DNA of 59,077 nt. Source: Verrucomicrobiaceae bacterium (GTDB lineage: Bacteria > Verrucomicrobiota > Verrucomicrobiia > Verrucomicrobiales > Verrucomicrobiaceae). Location of the stretch: positions 1-59,077 of the forward strand of contig JAIXZA010000034.1 in assembly GCA_027489965.1 (NCBI GenBank), read 5' to 3'. Below, in pieces: positions 34,548 to 44,428 of this stretch. Position 1 is the stretch's first letter; each line of letters begins with the position of its first letter. The position numbers and the translations under genes are program-made. The notes below the pieces were generated by a model. It saw nothing but the letters and a program-made list of their open reading frames with translations, was not told where the DNA came from and ran no database searches.

Positions 34548-37500
34548 TTACTGAATAAAACGAAACCGATGTGGCTTTGCATCATCGAAATGGACATTAA
34601 AAGTCTGACTCCAGGTCTTGGTTTCAGCATCATAGTTAGTCTGCCAGAAGTCGTTGCCGTGAATGCTTTGATCAAGCGGCTTCTCGTCGACGAAAAAGGT
34701 CAGACCATGGCAACTGGTGAGGCTATTGAAAGTAACAGGCACATAACCGAGACTACCCGTGAGGATAAACTCGGCATTATTGCGATGAGTGCTCACCCTA
34801 ATCGCTGGCCAAGTGCGTTCTAACTTGCCTTGAATCATGTGGATATGGCGACCGTTGCCCAAAGCCTCGCGCTGAATCATCCGCCAAGTGTTTCCTTCTT
34901 TGATCAAGGCAGACCGCAAAGCCTTATTGGGACCATAATAATCCGCATGCGATTGAGGAATGACGATGTGCTCAATCGTAGCTTCAAGAAAGTCCCCAGC
35001 TACGAATCTTGTCAGTCCAACGGGTGACACAATATCAAGTGTAGAGGCATCTTGATTGTGTCTAGTCACACCGTGCTCGGCAATCCATGGAGCTGCATCC
35101 TTGCCACCGAGTCGGGCTTTCCATGAGCGGATGACGATACCTCGATTGGCTCCTGCGCCGTCTTTTTTGGCAAGTTGAAGTTCGCCTTCGTGCAGAGAGA
35201 TCCATGGAAGACGGCCGGTGCATTCGAGAGGCTCAGTGCGGTAAGTGTTGCCGCCCCATTGAGTATTCCATTCTTTGATGAGACCGGTTTCGTTGCCGAA
35301 TGCCATCTTCCGCTCGCTAGTAGAAGTGTAGGTATCCGCACCGATTTGAAAAACGACGAAGCGTGAGAAGTCGGTAGCCTTTTGAACATCGAATCGCACC
35401 TGATAAACACAGCGTACAATGTCATCGGTACGGGCCAAGCTGACAGTCGTGGAATGCGTGATACCGTTGCCGATGCGACCTGCATAAGTGACTTCGGTGA
35501 GACATGGACCTTGCTTGTGATACGTGGTGCGCATGGCGCTATGCGGTACGCGCTCGCCAGTGGCATCAAAGAAGCGGAGGAAATCGCCACCACCGACGTT
35601 GTTTGTCCAACCAAAAGTTTTTCCATCGCCCATGGATCGGACCATGAAGGGCCTCACATCGGTGATGCTGCAGTTGGCTTGGGCTTGATCCGGCTCGTAG
35701 CAAATTGTCTCTCCAAAGGAGCCCAGTGCGCATTGATCCCAAAGTTGGTTGCTCCCCCAACCGATGAGGCAAAGCTGAGCATGAGATGCGGCAGCTACGC
35801 CACCCCAGTGGCCATAGGCGAGCGTGAGTTCGAGTTCGGCGTCCGCTTTGGCTGGCAGGCGCACTTGCGAGTTACCGTGGAACCATTGCCCCGCATACAC
35901 GCCATTTTCGGGTTCGTTGTGCCAATTCTTACTCAGTTGCACGGGGATGCCGGTGGGATTGCCATCTGCATCACGCAAGATGGCCGAGATTCCCGTAATT
36001 GCCGTGCCAATGCGCTGACGAATACCGCGCTCACTTTTCTCAAACATCAGGCGCGCTATCTGCTCGGTGTCGGTGGGATTCGAAAGAGTTATCTTCACGC
36101 GCTCAACGGCATCATTGCTCGGATTGATACCGCCGAGAGGAGCGATGGGTTCGATGCCATCAAGATTGACGCGATGCCTACTGAGCGCAGGTTCATAAAT
36201 GACGGGCCGCGCATCGCCAGTTGCCTTCTCCGTCGCTATGACGATGACCGGACTCATTCTTTCAGATGCTTTGCCAGTCACAGGATCAAGCACGAGCGAC
36301 ACTTCATTTTCACGACCATCGGTCCATAGTTGATCCGCTGGTACGTCCACGTGTTGCTGTAGTTTGCTATTGTCCATCGTAAGGCAGATGTCCATGGCGA
36401 CGTGTTTCCAATCTTCGCGCAGCTTGGTCATGGAAGCTTCACCTTGGCCATTGAACGTCCACTCCATTAACGGTTTCATACTCGGCTTTAGCACCTCTGG
36501 ATGCATCCAACGCTCGCGCAATTCTTCCAAGCTCAGCGCTCGATCATAGAAGCGGATCTCATCCACCACGCCACGAAAGTAGTAGCCATCGCCTGTACCA
36601 TCGTGCCGTCGGCCAAAGGCAAGCCCGCCCTTCCCTGGCAGGCGCTTCTTACCAACCTTTGTCTCACCTTCGAGTCTACCGTTGACATAAAGCCGAAGCT
36701 TGTCGCTATCGAAGCTCATGGCCAAATGATTCCACGAATCGATCTTCAATGAATTGCGCTGCTCAGCCTTCGCTACCACCGCATTCGCCGCACCACCGCC
36801 GATGTTCATGAGCGCTCTCGGCTGACCGTTGGCGATCATGAAACCGATATTGCCATTGGTCGCCTCGTTGTAGCTCGCGCACATGAGCCATGGAGAGTGA
36901 AGCCCAGCCTGATAGTCCTGAGGAACGAAGACCCACAACTCCATCGTGAACTGCTCGGCAGCGAGCGATGCGCTTTCAGGAATCTCCAAATGATTTGTGC
37001 CATTGAGCCCGAACCCACCGCCCACGCGCCCAAACGAAGACTCCCCTTCACGAATCGGAAGCAACCCAGGACGCGCCGCGAGGATCAGCCCCAGTCGATC
37101 AGGCCACGCCGCTGTCTCAAAACGAGCCTCGACATTCAAACGCGATCCATCATCTGCCCTAAACTCCAAGTTCGTCACATCCGCACGCTGGAAAAAGTGC
37201 CCCGATTCAATCAAGCGTGGACCCGTGAACCTTGCCCATTTACCACCTGCTTTGCAATGATAACTCTTGCCATCGACGGTCATGTTCAAAGCCAACTCTG
37301 CAGCAGGAAGATTGTGCCAATCATCCTTTAATCCGCTCACAGAACCGAAATGCGGAATGCTCAGTGTCTCTGTGTTGAGCACCATCGCATAGCGTCCTGT
37401 TTCCACAACGCGCAGCCAGGGTGCTGTAGGAATGGTCCCCGGAAAACCTTCAGCCCAATACATCTGCGTTTGGTCTTCGACATGAGGCATCAGGGGTGAA

Positions 37501-37571
37501 ACATCCATCGCATGCAGAGTTGCAATTGAACAGAGGCCAAAGACACAAAGGAAAGAGAGAAGGCGAAGCAT
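34548..37571 (-). CDS. Large exported protein with LamG-like domain, function unknown
   Basis: A 1007-residue protein with a signal peptide (about 1-21). Residues about 185-360 are a LamG/concanavalin-like sandwich: TMELWVFVP, DSWNHLAMSFDSDKLRLYVNGRLEG and GVVDEIRFYDRALSLEEL. The flanking 170 and 640 residues are beta-rich and match no family I can name. A conserved-looking core includes WGGVAAASHAQLCLIGWG and SMGDGKTFGWTNNVGGGDF. Because the neighbours are glycan enzymes, it may be a new glycosidase, lyase or binding protein; this is inference only. It stands alone with gaps of about 190 bases on both sides. Confidence 0.65.
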   Translation of the reverse strand: MLRLLSFLCVFGLCSIATLHAMDVSPLMPHVEDQTQMYWAEGFPGTIPTAPWLRVVETGRYAMVLNTETLSIPHFGSVSGLKDDWHNLPAAELALNMTVDGKSYHCKAGGKWARFTGPRLIESGHFFQRADVTNLEFRADDGSRLNVEARFETAAWPDRLGLILAARPGLLPIREGESSFGRVGGGFGLNGTNHLEIPESASLAAEQFTMELWVFVPQDYQAGLHSPWLMCASYNEATNGNIGFMIANGQPRALMNIGGGAANAVVAKAEQRNSLKIDSWNHLAMSFDSDKLRLYVNGRLEGETKVGKKRLPGKGGLAFGRRHDGTGDGYYFRGVVDEIRFYDRALSLEELRERWMHPEVLKPSMKPLMEWTFNGQGEASMTKLREDWKHVAMDICLTMDNSKLQQHVDVPADQLWTDGRENEVSLVLDPVTGKASERMSPVIVIATEKATGDARPVIYEPALSRHRVNLDGIEPIAPLGGINPSNDAVERVKITLSNPTDTEQIARLMFEKSERGIRQRIGTAITGISAILRDADGNPTGIPVQLSKNWHNEPENGVYAGQWFHGNSQVRLPAKADAELELTLAYGHWGGVAAASHAQLCLIGWGSNQLWDQCALGSFGETICYEPDQAQANCSITDVRPFMVRSMGDGKTFGWTNNVGGGDFLRFFDATGERVPHSAMRTTYHKQGPCLTEVTYAGRIGNGITHSTTVSLARTDDIVRCVYQVRFDVQKATDFSRFVVFQIGADTYTSTSERKMAFGNETGLIKEWNTQWGGNTYRTEPLECTGRLPWISLHEGELQLAKKDGAGANRGIVIRSWKARLGGKDAAPWIAEHGVTRHNQDASTLDIVSPVGLTRFVAGDFLEATIEHIVIPQSHADYYGPNKALRSALIKEGNTWRMIQREALGNGRHIHMIQGKLERTWPAIRVSTHRNNAEFILTGSLGYVPVTFNSLTSCHGLTFFVDEKPLDQSIHGNDFWQTNYDAETKTWSQTFNVHFDDAKPHRFRFIQ

Positions 37572-37763
37572 AAGAATGATCTATTTCGTAGAATGGTCGA
37601 TCGAGAAAGCCTTAAAAGAGATCGAATTAGGAAAATTCAGCCATGCAAGCGATTCACAGTGAATGTCATCTCACACAAACCAAGTCAGCAGCCTTAGCGA
37701 CACCGATAAAGATCAAAAGCGAAAGGCTAAGATTATTGCATGCATGACAAGCCCTGAAGAGAA

Positions 37764-38387
37764 TCACAGCTTTAACAAACCTCGTTCAAAGGCTGAAGCC
37801 ACGGCTTCAGTTCGATCAGCAACCCCCATTTTGTCCAGAATAGCTGCAACGTGGGCTTTAGCTGTGCGCGGTGTGATGCCAAGCAGACGACCGATATCTG
37901 GATTTGTTAGACCTTTGCGCAAAAGATGCAGAACTTCAATTTCACGAAGCGTCAATGTCGGAGACGAAACATGCTCGGCGATGCGGCTTTCAATGGCGGC
38001 GCTAACGACACGTTTGCCAGCGTGGGCATCTTGGATAGCCGTGGTGAGTTCTGCTGGTCGCGCAGATTTGGAAACGTAGCCACAGGCTCCGGCTTCAAGA
38101 GCTTGCACAATATCTTCCTCGGCATCTGACGAACTGAGAATGAGAACCCGAGCTGTGGGATAGTCCGCCCGTATTGCTAGCAGGCACTCAATCCCGCTCA
38201 TGCCTGGCATGGAGACATCCAATAACGTCACATCAGGTTTGTGCTGACGATGGAGCGCAAGACCACTGTGTCCATCATCAGCACCGGCCACGACTTTGAA
38301 GTTACTATTAGCGTTTAGCATATTCGCCAAACCCGCACGCATGACAGCGTGATCATCAATGAGAAGGAGTCGGATAGGCGTAGACAT
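37764..38387 (-). CDS. NarL/LuxR-type response regulator
   Basis: A 207-residue cytoplasmic regulator. The receiver domain (about 5-120) has the acidic pair Asp11-Asp12, phospho-acceptor Asp57 in LLDVSMPG, and a conserved Ser/Lys pair (ILSSSDAEED, YVSKSARP). The LuxR-type helix-turn-helix covers about 140-205 (LTLREIEVLHLLRKG, LGITPRTAKAHVAAIL). Its start lies 6 bases after the stop of the histidine kinase gene. The pair sits between the two halves of the glycan island and is the only regulator gene in it, so it is the natural candidate to control the flanking operons. Confidence 0.92.
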   Translation of the reverse strand: MSTPIRLLLIDDHAVMRAGLANMLNANSNFKVVAGADDGHSGLALHRQHKPDVTLLDVSMPGMSGIECLLAIRADYPTARVLILSSSDAEEDIVQALEAGACGYVSKSARPAELTTAIQDAHAGKRVVSAAIESRIAEHVSSPTLTLREIEVLHLLRKGLTNPDIGRLLGITPRTAKAHVAAILDKMGVADRTEAVASAFERGLLKL

Positions 38388-38393
38388 GAGATT

Positions 38394-40583
38394 TCAAATA
38401 AGATCGTGATCAAAAGACCGCAGCGGCACTTCAATCTGCACTCTGGTTCCACTGCCTAACGTGCTGTTCAACTCCAGTTTGCCGCCCAGTCGCTCGGCAC
38501 GCTCCCTCATGCCCTCGATACCGAAGTGCCCCGAACTGGCACCAGGCTGAGAACCCATCATAAAGCCGCTGCCGTCATCCTGAACAACGACAACAAAAGT
38601 CGTTCCATCAGCGGATGCCATCAACGAGATGTGAATCTGCGTAGGCTTGGCGTGCTTCAGGGCGTTGTGAACAGCTTCCTGTACGATGAGCAAAAGATTA
38701 CCCGCAATGAAATCGGCAAGCACAGGCAATTCATTGGTTGGCTCAACGATGATCTCTACTTTGTGCCCCGCGCCGACTTGCTTAGCCACGCTGCGAACAG
38801 CTTCGGTGAACGTTCGTTCCTTCATCGGTAAAGCTCGAAGCGCCCAGACGGAATTGCGTAAGTCCTCCTGTCCGCGCTGCACCATGCGACGTGCTGTTTC
38901 GAGATGATTGGCACGGCGCTCGATCTCGGGAATGGATTCGGCTTCACAAGCTTCAATCTGGTAGGCGATTCCCGTCATGGTCTGCAGCACAGTGTCATGA
39001 AGATTGGCAGCGAGCCGTGAGCGTTCACGCAAGGCCGCCTGAAACTCCACGGCTGCATCACGACGACCACGCATCTCCTGCGCAAGAAGTTTAGTCTGGC
39101 GTGATACGGTGCGCCGCAATAGAGCAGCCCAAGTTAAAGCAATAAGCGCCAGCAAGGCGACACCACAAAGAGCAAAAAGCGTGCGCCGCATTGTCCACCA
39201 TGAGGGAACTTGGAGCACGGTGATATCAGCACGATCACGCAGCAGCACATCTAAACGCATCGGTTCCGCAAAGTTCGCCGTTTGACCTGTTGGCGCATAT
39301 TGAACCGTTGCAATGCCCGTGGCTCGAAGCTCAGTTCCAGGCTGCAAGCCATCCGAAACTCCACGAGCGAAAAGCGTGGTTACGGCATCACCGCAATCGA
39401 GTTCCAAACGCTGCATTCCATCCGATATGGTGCTTTGCACATTCAGCAACCGACCTTGCACACTCACCAACAAACCATCGCAACCAGGCAGTCGGGCTTT
39501 TTGACCATCACGCATAAGCGCGAATTCTGACTTGATCGAAGTGAGGCTCATCGGCACAGCCGTTGGCGATTCGCCTCGAACGATCTTTCGAATCAATGCA
39601 CCACTAAGCCCGGCTACATCACGACTCGTATCGATGAAGCCTGTTGCTTCAACCTGATCACCAAGCACGAGTGTTTCAGAATTGACGGTCTCAACGCGGA
39701 CAGCCTGAGATCCTGATTGCATGAACAAGAAGTTCCCTGGCTCGCTATAAGTCACGACACCCTCGATACGCCGACGATGCAATGGCCGTCCTTGAGGCGA
39801 GAAGGAATCCAAAGCATCGAGAGGTACCTTTTGAGCGGCAAAGGGATCATCTGGTGCTGCCTTGATGATGACCACATCTTCCTCACGACTGATGATGAGA
39901 CGTGGACAGACAAACTCTGATCGCCAGTTCCGCGACACAGCCGCAACGCCATTCATGCGCACTTCCGCATCCAAGAGACGCGCCGGCTCAAAAGCTACCG
40001 TCTTGGGCAACCGCGCCAAAAAATGCCCCAGACCTGTTTCAACCTTCAAGAGCCATCTCCGCCCCGCCTCATCGGCGATGCTCTGCACGACGCCAGAGAC
40101 CTGTACACGCTGCACATCTGCTGCACCATTCATGAGTTGTGATAGCGGCACTTCCTTGACTGGCGGCAGTGTTTGCTGCCCTAAAATACGCAGGGAACCA
40201 GGCAGAATGACCGGAGCAAAGGCACCTTCATCCAACACGCCCTCCATTTCGATCTCCGTTCCCTCTTTGAGCGCAAGCAGCGGGCCCTCTGACTGCGTCC
40301 AAATTTTATCCCTCAGCGCCTGTGCCACAGATACCCAGATGCCACCGCTAACATCTTCCAAACAAAACGATGAAAGCACCTGCTCTTTCTTTTTCTCTGC
40401 ACCTGCCAGTCCCTCACCAATAAGCGAAACAACAGCACGAACTCGCACAAAGGGTCTCTTCGCGGCCTCTTTGCGGGGCATGGACATGAGCACACCGATC
40501 TGAGAAAGATCGGCATCTTGAGCCATAGTTAAGATGGCAAAACTGCACGCGACGATGGTTAGAATGCAAGAGTGCAGCTTCAT
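38394..40583 (-). CDS. Sensor histidine kinase with periplasmic OB-fold-like repeats
   Basis: A 729-residue membrane kinase. A signal peptide is followed by a periplasmic part of about 440 residues built from several OB-like repeats of the pattern V-x-G-x-V ... G-x-x-L-x-x-x-G-x-x-x-G-F/I, for instance RVQVSGVVQSI, RRIEGVVTYSE with LVLGDQVEATGFI, and VSVQGRLLNV with LQPGTELRATGIA. One membrane helix lies at about 465-489. The cytoplasmic part has a HisKA_3 domain with phospho-acceptor His529 (NLHDTVLQ) and a HATPase domain (about 600-725; EAVHNALKHAKP, DDGSGF, GIEGMRERAERLGG). It is the first gene of the two-component operon. The ligand is unknown; glycan fragments or a redox/nucleotide signal are possible. 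Confidence 0.9.
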   Translation of the reverse strand: MKLHSCILTIVACSFAILTMAQDADLSQIGVLMSMPRKEAAKRPFVRVRAVVSLIGEGLAGAEKKKEQVLSSFCLEDVSGGIWVSVAQALRDKIWTQSEGPLLALKEGTEIEMEGVLDEGAFAPVILPGSLRILGQQTLPPVKEVPLSQLMNGAADVQRVQVSGVVQSIADEAGRRWLLKVETGLGHFLARLPKTVAFEPARLLDAEVRMNGVAAVSRNWRSEFVCPRLIISREEDVVIIKAAPDDPFAAQKVPLDALDSFSPQGRPLHRRRIEGVVTYSEPGNFLFMQSGSQAVRVETVNSETLVLGDQVEATGFIDTSRDVAGLSGALIRKIVRGESPTAVPMSLTSIKSEFALMRDGQKARLPGCDGLLVSVQGRLLNVQSTISDGMQRLELDCGDAVTTLFARGVSDGLQPGTELRATGIATVQYAPTGQTANFAEPMRLDVLLRDRADITVLQVPSWWTMRRTLFALCGVALLALIALTWAALLRRTVSRQTKLLAQEMRGRRDAAVEFQAALRERSRLAANLHDTVLQTMTGIAYQIEACEAESIPEIERRANHLETARRMVQRGQEDLRNSVWALRALPMKERTFTEAVRSVAKQVGAGHKVEIIVEPTNELPVLADFIAGNLLLIVQEAVHNALKHAKPTQIHISLMASADGTTFVVVVQDDGSGFMMGSQPGASSGHFGIEGMRERAERLGGKLELNSTLGSGTRVQIEVPLRSFDHDLI

Positions 40584-40635
40584 ACGGTCAGCGTGGAAGA
40601 TGAATTGGCCCGGCTAAAGAGCACTTCATTAAGAC

Positions 40636-41256
40636 TTACACGGAACCTCCAACAAGATTAAATATCCCGAAGGAGGACGGCACATGAAAGTCGGGTTTAT
40701 CCGTTTGTGGATCGACCCAGGGCATCCACCCCGAATGAACACTGCCGTCCGTGTTATGAGAGAATTCCGCTCGATAGACACCCACCTTAAAATCTCGTAA
40801 ATTGGGCTTCAGAACATTCAGCTCAAAAAGCGTCCTGAGTGGAATACACCCAGTGACCGTATAATGATTATCTTGGATCTGCGCGTCGAGATGAAGTCCC
40901 ATGCATTTCCATTCCCAATCAATCTCACGATAAAATTTAGCCTTATAAGCCAACGCATCTCCACGAGGCGTCATCTCAAGACAATAATAAGGATCGAGGC
41001 TCAGTTCAGGGGTAAAGAAGATCTCAACCCGATCAGAACCCAGCGCACGATCTTTCATAGTCACACCGTCTGGCAAGACAAGATCATCATCCTGGCAATC
41101 GAATCGAAAATGAAGTTCCTGTGGATTCCAAAGAGCGCGAAACTCTGTTTTAGGTGCCAGCTTATTTTCCCACGCAAAGGTGAAATCAGTCATAACCTCA
41201 GCCATTGACCAGACTGGCTCGGGCTCGCTGAAGTGGTGGACTTGATACTGTTTCAT
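40636..41256 (-). CDS. CBM9-like domain protein without signal peptide
   Basis: A 206-residue protein that is essentially one CBM9/DOMON-like beta-sandwich (WNPQELHFRFDCQDDDL, RVEIFFTPELSLDPYYCLEMTPRG, FKVGVYRAEFS). The same kind of domain closes both DUF4838 proteins. Unlike nearly every other enzyme here it has no signal peptide (MKQYQVHHFSEPEPVW), so it should stay in the cytoplasm. It is the last gene of the sulfatase run, 75 bases after the last sulfatase. It may bind sugars, but the location makes the role unclear. Confidence 0.7.
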   Translation of the reverse strand: MKQYQVHHFSEPEPVWSMAEVMTDFTFAWENKLAPKTEFRALWNPQELHFRFDCQDDDLVLPDGVTMKDRALGSDRVEIFFTPELSLDPYYCLEMTPRGDALAYKAKFYREIDWEWKCMGLHLDAQIQDNHYTVTGCIPLRTLFELNVLKPNLRDFKVGVYRAEFSHNTDGSVHSGWMPWVDPQTDKPDFHVPSSFGIFNLVGGSV

Positions 41257-41331
41257 TGGGCAGAATGGCAGAGAAAGAGATAACTATCAAAGACTCTCCG
41301 TGTTCATCAACTCTAGCCTCGAAGCCCCATC

Positions 41332-42873
41332 TCAGTGAGGCAGCACAGGCTTAACAGGAGCACCGCTAATCAGATCTTTGGGATACACCGCTTTTTGCAG
41401 TTCCAGCTCTGCGATCAGGCTTTTCATGAGACGTTTGAGTTCCTGAGGCTTGGAGGCAGACAAATCATTTTGCTCAAATGGATCCTCTTTGAGATCAAAG
41501 AGCTGATAATGACTACCACCAGAGACCACCGTCGGGAAGTAGTGGTAAATCACCTTCCATTCCCCATCACGATAGCTAGTCCAATACGAGGTCCGATGAG
41601 GTGAGTGGGGGTAATGCATCAAAAAGGTTTCTTTTCGAGAAGCATCAGGTTGCGCTGTTAGAAGCAACTCAAGATTCTTTCCATCCACCGGATGTGTAGC
41701 TGGTGCTTCTTGACCAACGAGATCTAAGATGGTGGGAAACATATCATACACTGCGGCTTGTTGGCTTTGAATCATGCCAGAGGCAATGGGCATGCGTTTT
41801 TGATTGGCATTGCCAGAGTCAGGCTTCGCCCAAGCCGCAATGAAGGGGACACGCATGCCGCCTTCATAATGGGAGCCTTTTTTACCACGAAGCGGAGCCG
41901 CACAAGCCACGGCGTGCTCGTTCCCAAGAGGAGCATCACTGCCGTTATCGCCAAGAAAAAAGACCAGCGTATTGTCGGCAACCCCAAGCGTGTCCAAATG
42001 ATCCAGCATGTCCCCCAGAGACTTATCCATACCTTCCACAAGCGTGGCAAAGTTTTGCGCCTGCTGAGATTGACCACTTTTGGCATAGTGTTCTGCATAG
42101 CGTGGATCTGACTGGTGAGGGCTATGAACTGCATATTGAGCAAAGTACAGAAAGAACGGTTTATCTGACTTAACGGCATCGCTGAGATGCGCCTTGGCTT
42201 CCAGCGTTAAAGCTTCCGTTAAAAAGATGTCCTGACCATGATATTTCTCTAAACCTAAAACGGCAGCCCCAACATTCTTTGCTTTCTTACCCTTACCCAC
42301 TTCTGGCAGACCACCAAAGTTTTTAGTTCCATAATAGCTGCCAGGAGCGCCAATCGATCCACCGGCGACATTGATATCAAAACCAATGGTTTGTGGATTA
42401 GCCGCCTCAAAAGCACGTGGAGCGAAGTGACCTTTGCCAACATGAATCGTGCGATAGCCTTTGGCCTGCAATAGACTTGGCAGTGTGACATCACCCTTTT
42501 TCAAACCTTGCCAGTTCCACTCGGCCGGACCTTGAGGCCCCGCATTGTTGCTGTCTGGATTGATCCAATTCGTCGTGCGATGACGTGCGGCATTCTGCCC
42601 AGTCATGATAGAGATACGAGTCGGAGAACACACACTCATGGCGCAAAAGTTATTGAAGCGAATACCGCGAGAAGCCAAACGTTCCATATGAGGCGTGCGA
42701 TAGTAATCGTTCAGTGGATAGCGCTTGGCCTTGCCTTTCGAATCCGTCAGGAAGGGCAAGGAGGTGTCCATCACTCCCATGTCATCCACAAGCATGATGA
42801 TGATATTGGGTTGTGACGCAGCGGAGGCAAAAGCAGACAGAGCAAGGAAAAGAACAAAAGTGAGTGATTTCAT
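41332..42873 (-). CDS. Exported sulfatase
   Basis: A 513-residue sulfatase with a signal peptide (about 1-20), LVDDMG metal motif, active-site CSPTR with Cys82, and FFLGDNGSD with a following AVACAAPLRGKKGSHYEGGMRVPF block typical of the arylsulfatase/GalNAc-6-sulfatase group. The C-terminal YQLFDLKEDPFEQNDL motif is the usual sulfatase end. It is the eighth sulfatase of the run starting at 55313, 19 bases after the previous stop. Substrate regiochemistry cannot be read from the sequence. Confidence 0.9.
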   Translation of the reverse strand: MKSLTFVLFLALSAFASAASQPNIIIMLVDDMGVMDTSLPFLTDSKGKAKRYPLNDYYRTPHMERLASRGIRFNNFCAMSVCSPTRISIMTGQNAARHRTTNWINPDSNNAGPQGPAEWNWQGLKKGDVTLPSLLQAKGYRTIHVGKGHFAPRAFEAANPQTIGFDINVAGGSIGAPGSYYGTKNFGGLPEVGKGKKAKNVGAAVLGLEKYHGQDIFLTEALTLEAKAHLSDAVKSDKPFFLYFAQYAVHSPHQSDPRYAEHYAKSGQSQQAQNFATLVEGMDKSLGDMLDHLDTLGVADNTLVFFLGDNGSDAPLGNEHAVACAAPLRGKKGSHYEGGMRVPFIAAWAKPDSGNANQKRMPIASGMIQSQQAAVYDMFPTILDLVGQEAPATHPVDGKNLELLLTAQPDASRKETFLMHYPHSPHRTSYWTSYRDGEWKVIYHYFPTVVSGGSHYQLFDLKEDPFEQNDLSASKPQELKRLMKSLIAELELQKAVYPKDLISGAPVKPVLPH

Positions 42874-42892
42874 AGACTAAAGGTAATCAGGT

Positions 42893-44401
42893 TTATTCAG
42901 GAATCGCATCGCCGCGTTTCACAGGCTTCCCTTCCCAGATGGCTTCATCGGTTTGAGAGTCATAAGTCAGGACACGACTGGCACTATTGGGCGCTGGAGG
43001 CAGATCCACTTTAGGTAGCCACTTTTTATGATCAGCGATGATCGTCGCATACTCGGACTTGCCAGCTAGGTTATACCATTCGTTGGGGTCCTTCTGCATG
43101 TCATAGAGTTCTTCAGAACCGTCCGCGTAGTGAATGTAGCGCCAACGTTCGCTGCGAATGCCATGGTTGCCTTGATTATGTGTTGTGATGGCAGGGCGCT
43201 CCTTCTTTGACGAGGCGTTTTTGAGTTGCGGCAAAAGACTGACTCCCTCCAAATCATCGCGTCCAGGAAGTCCAGCCAACTCAATGAGAGTTGGGTAAAT
43301 ATCCATAAGTTCGACAGGCTGTGTGCAACGTTGACTTGGCTTGATACCAGGCCCAGCAAAGATCAGCGGCACCTTGGTGCCGCGATCCCAGAGCGTGTTT
43401 TTACCGGTGATGCCCTTTTCACCGAGATGCCAACCATGATCGCCCCAAAGAACGATGATGGTGTTGTCAGCAATTCCAGCTTCATCCAAAGCGGTCATTA
43501 ATCGGCCAATTTGAGCATCGACAAAACTCGTACAAGCCAGATAACTGCGCACCAGATTGCGCCATTGGTGGTTTTCTTTGACCCACTTCAGACGCGGCTC
43601 TGGAAGCTTCCAATGCAGATTCCAGGAAAAGCGCGGTGTATCATCACGATCTGTTTCAAGAACCTTTGGCAAAACGCTGTCATCATCAGGATACAGATCA
43701 AACCACTTTTGAGTGGCATAGCATGGAACATGAGGCAGGAAAAAACCTGCAGCGAGGAAGAAAGGCTTCTCTTTTGAAGCGGTTTTAATCTGGTCAACCG
43801 TCCAGCTAGCGACCTGATAATCACCCTTCCCCGTGTCATCATTGTCAAGAGGCCAGACACCCCAGTCCATCAATGGATTGTTTCCCATTGGGGTCGCAGG
43901 AATGAGCTTCCGTGGCGGCTTGCTACCAACACCGCCGTAAGGAGCAGTTACTTGAAATTCGGGTTCATGAGCTTCTTTAGAACGACCTTTGCCCTTTCCC
44001 TTACCTGCCCCACTGCCCGTTCCACCATGATAAATTTTACCCGTTGCAGCAGTGCTGTAACCATGGTTGGCAAAGTGTTGCGGCAAAGCCACACGATCTT
44101 TCAATGCGGTCACGGTGCGAAACCATGGCGAAAGACCATATATCCCTGTCGAAGAGGGTCTCAAGCCAAGCAGAAGACTCGTGCGAGATGGATTGCATAA
44201 TGGAGCATTGCAGTGGGCATTCAAAAACGTTGTGCCGCGTGCTGCAAGTTTATCCAAATGAGGTGTCTTCGCCATCGGATGCCCCCCCATGTGACCGATC
44301 CAGTCATTTTGATCATCAATGGCAATGAAAAGAATGTTAGGTTGATCCGCCGCCAAGAGAGGTAGACTGAAGAATGTGAATAAGACCAAGAGAGATTTCA
44401 T
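42893..44401 (-). CDS. Exported sulfatase, iduronate-2-sulfatase-like
   Basis: A 502-residue sulfatase. ATG at 44401 gives MKSLLVLFTFF with a signal peptide to about LLAA; a TTG three codons upstream is less likely. The metal motif IDDQNDW and the active site CNPSR (Cys69) with LGLRPSSTGIYG are typical of the iduronate-2-sulfatase/choline-sulfatase-like branch. A Gly/Lys-rich insertion at about 125-145 (GTGSGAGKGKGKGRSK) is unusual. Gaps of 27 and 19 bases tie it into the sulfatase transcript. Confidence 0.9.
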   Translation of the reverse strand: MKSLLVLFTFFSLPLLAADQPNILFIAIDDQNDWIGHMGGHPMAKTPHLDKLAARGTTFLNAHCNAPLCNPSRTSLLLGLRPSSTGIYGLSPWFRTVTALKDRVALPQHFANHGYSTAATGKIYHGGTGSGAGKGKGKGRSKEAHEPEFQVTAPYGGVGSKPPRKLIPATPMGNNPLMDWGVWPLDNDDTGKGDYQVASWTVDQIKTASKEKPFFLAAGFFLPHVPCYATQKWFDLYPDDDSVLPKVLETDRDDTPRFSWNLHWKLPEPRLKWVKENHQWRNLVRSYLACTSFVDAQIGRLMTALDEAGIADNTIIVLWGDHGWHLGEKGITGKNTLWDRGTKVPLIFAGPGIKPSQRCTQPVELMDIYPTLIELAGLPGRDDLEGVSLLPQLKNASSKKERPAITTHNQGNHGIRSERWRYIHYADGSEELYDMQKDPNEWYNLAGKSEYATIIADHKKWLPKVDLPPAPNSASRVLTYDSQTDEAIWEGKPVKRGDAIPE

Positions 44402-44428
44402 CGGTTTCAAAAAAGCAGGCAGGAATGG

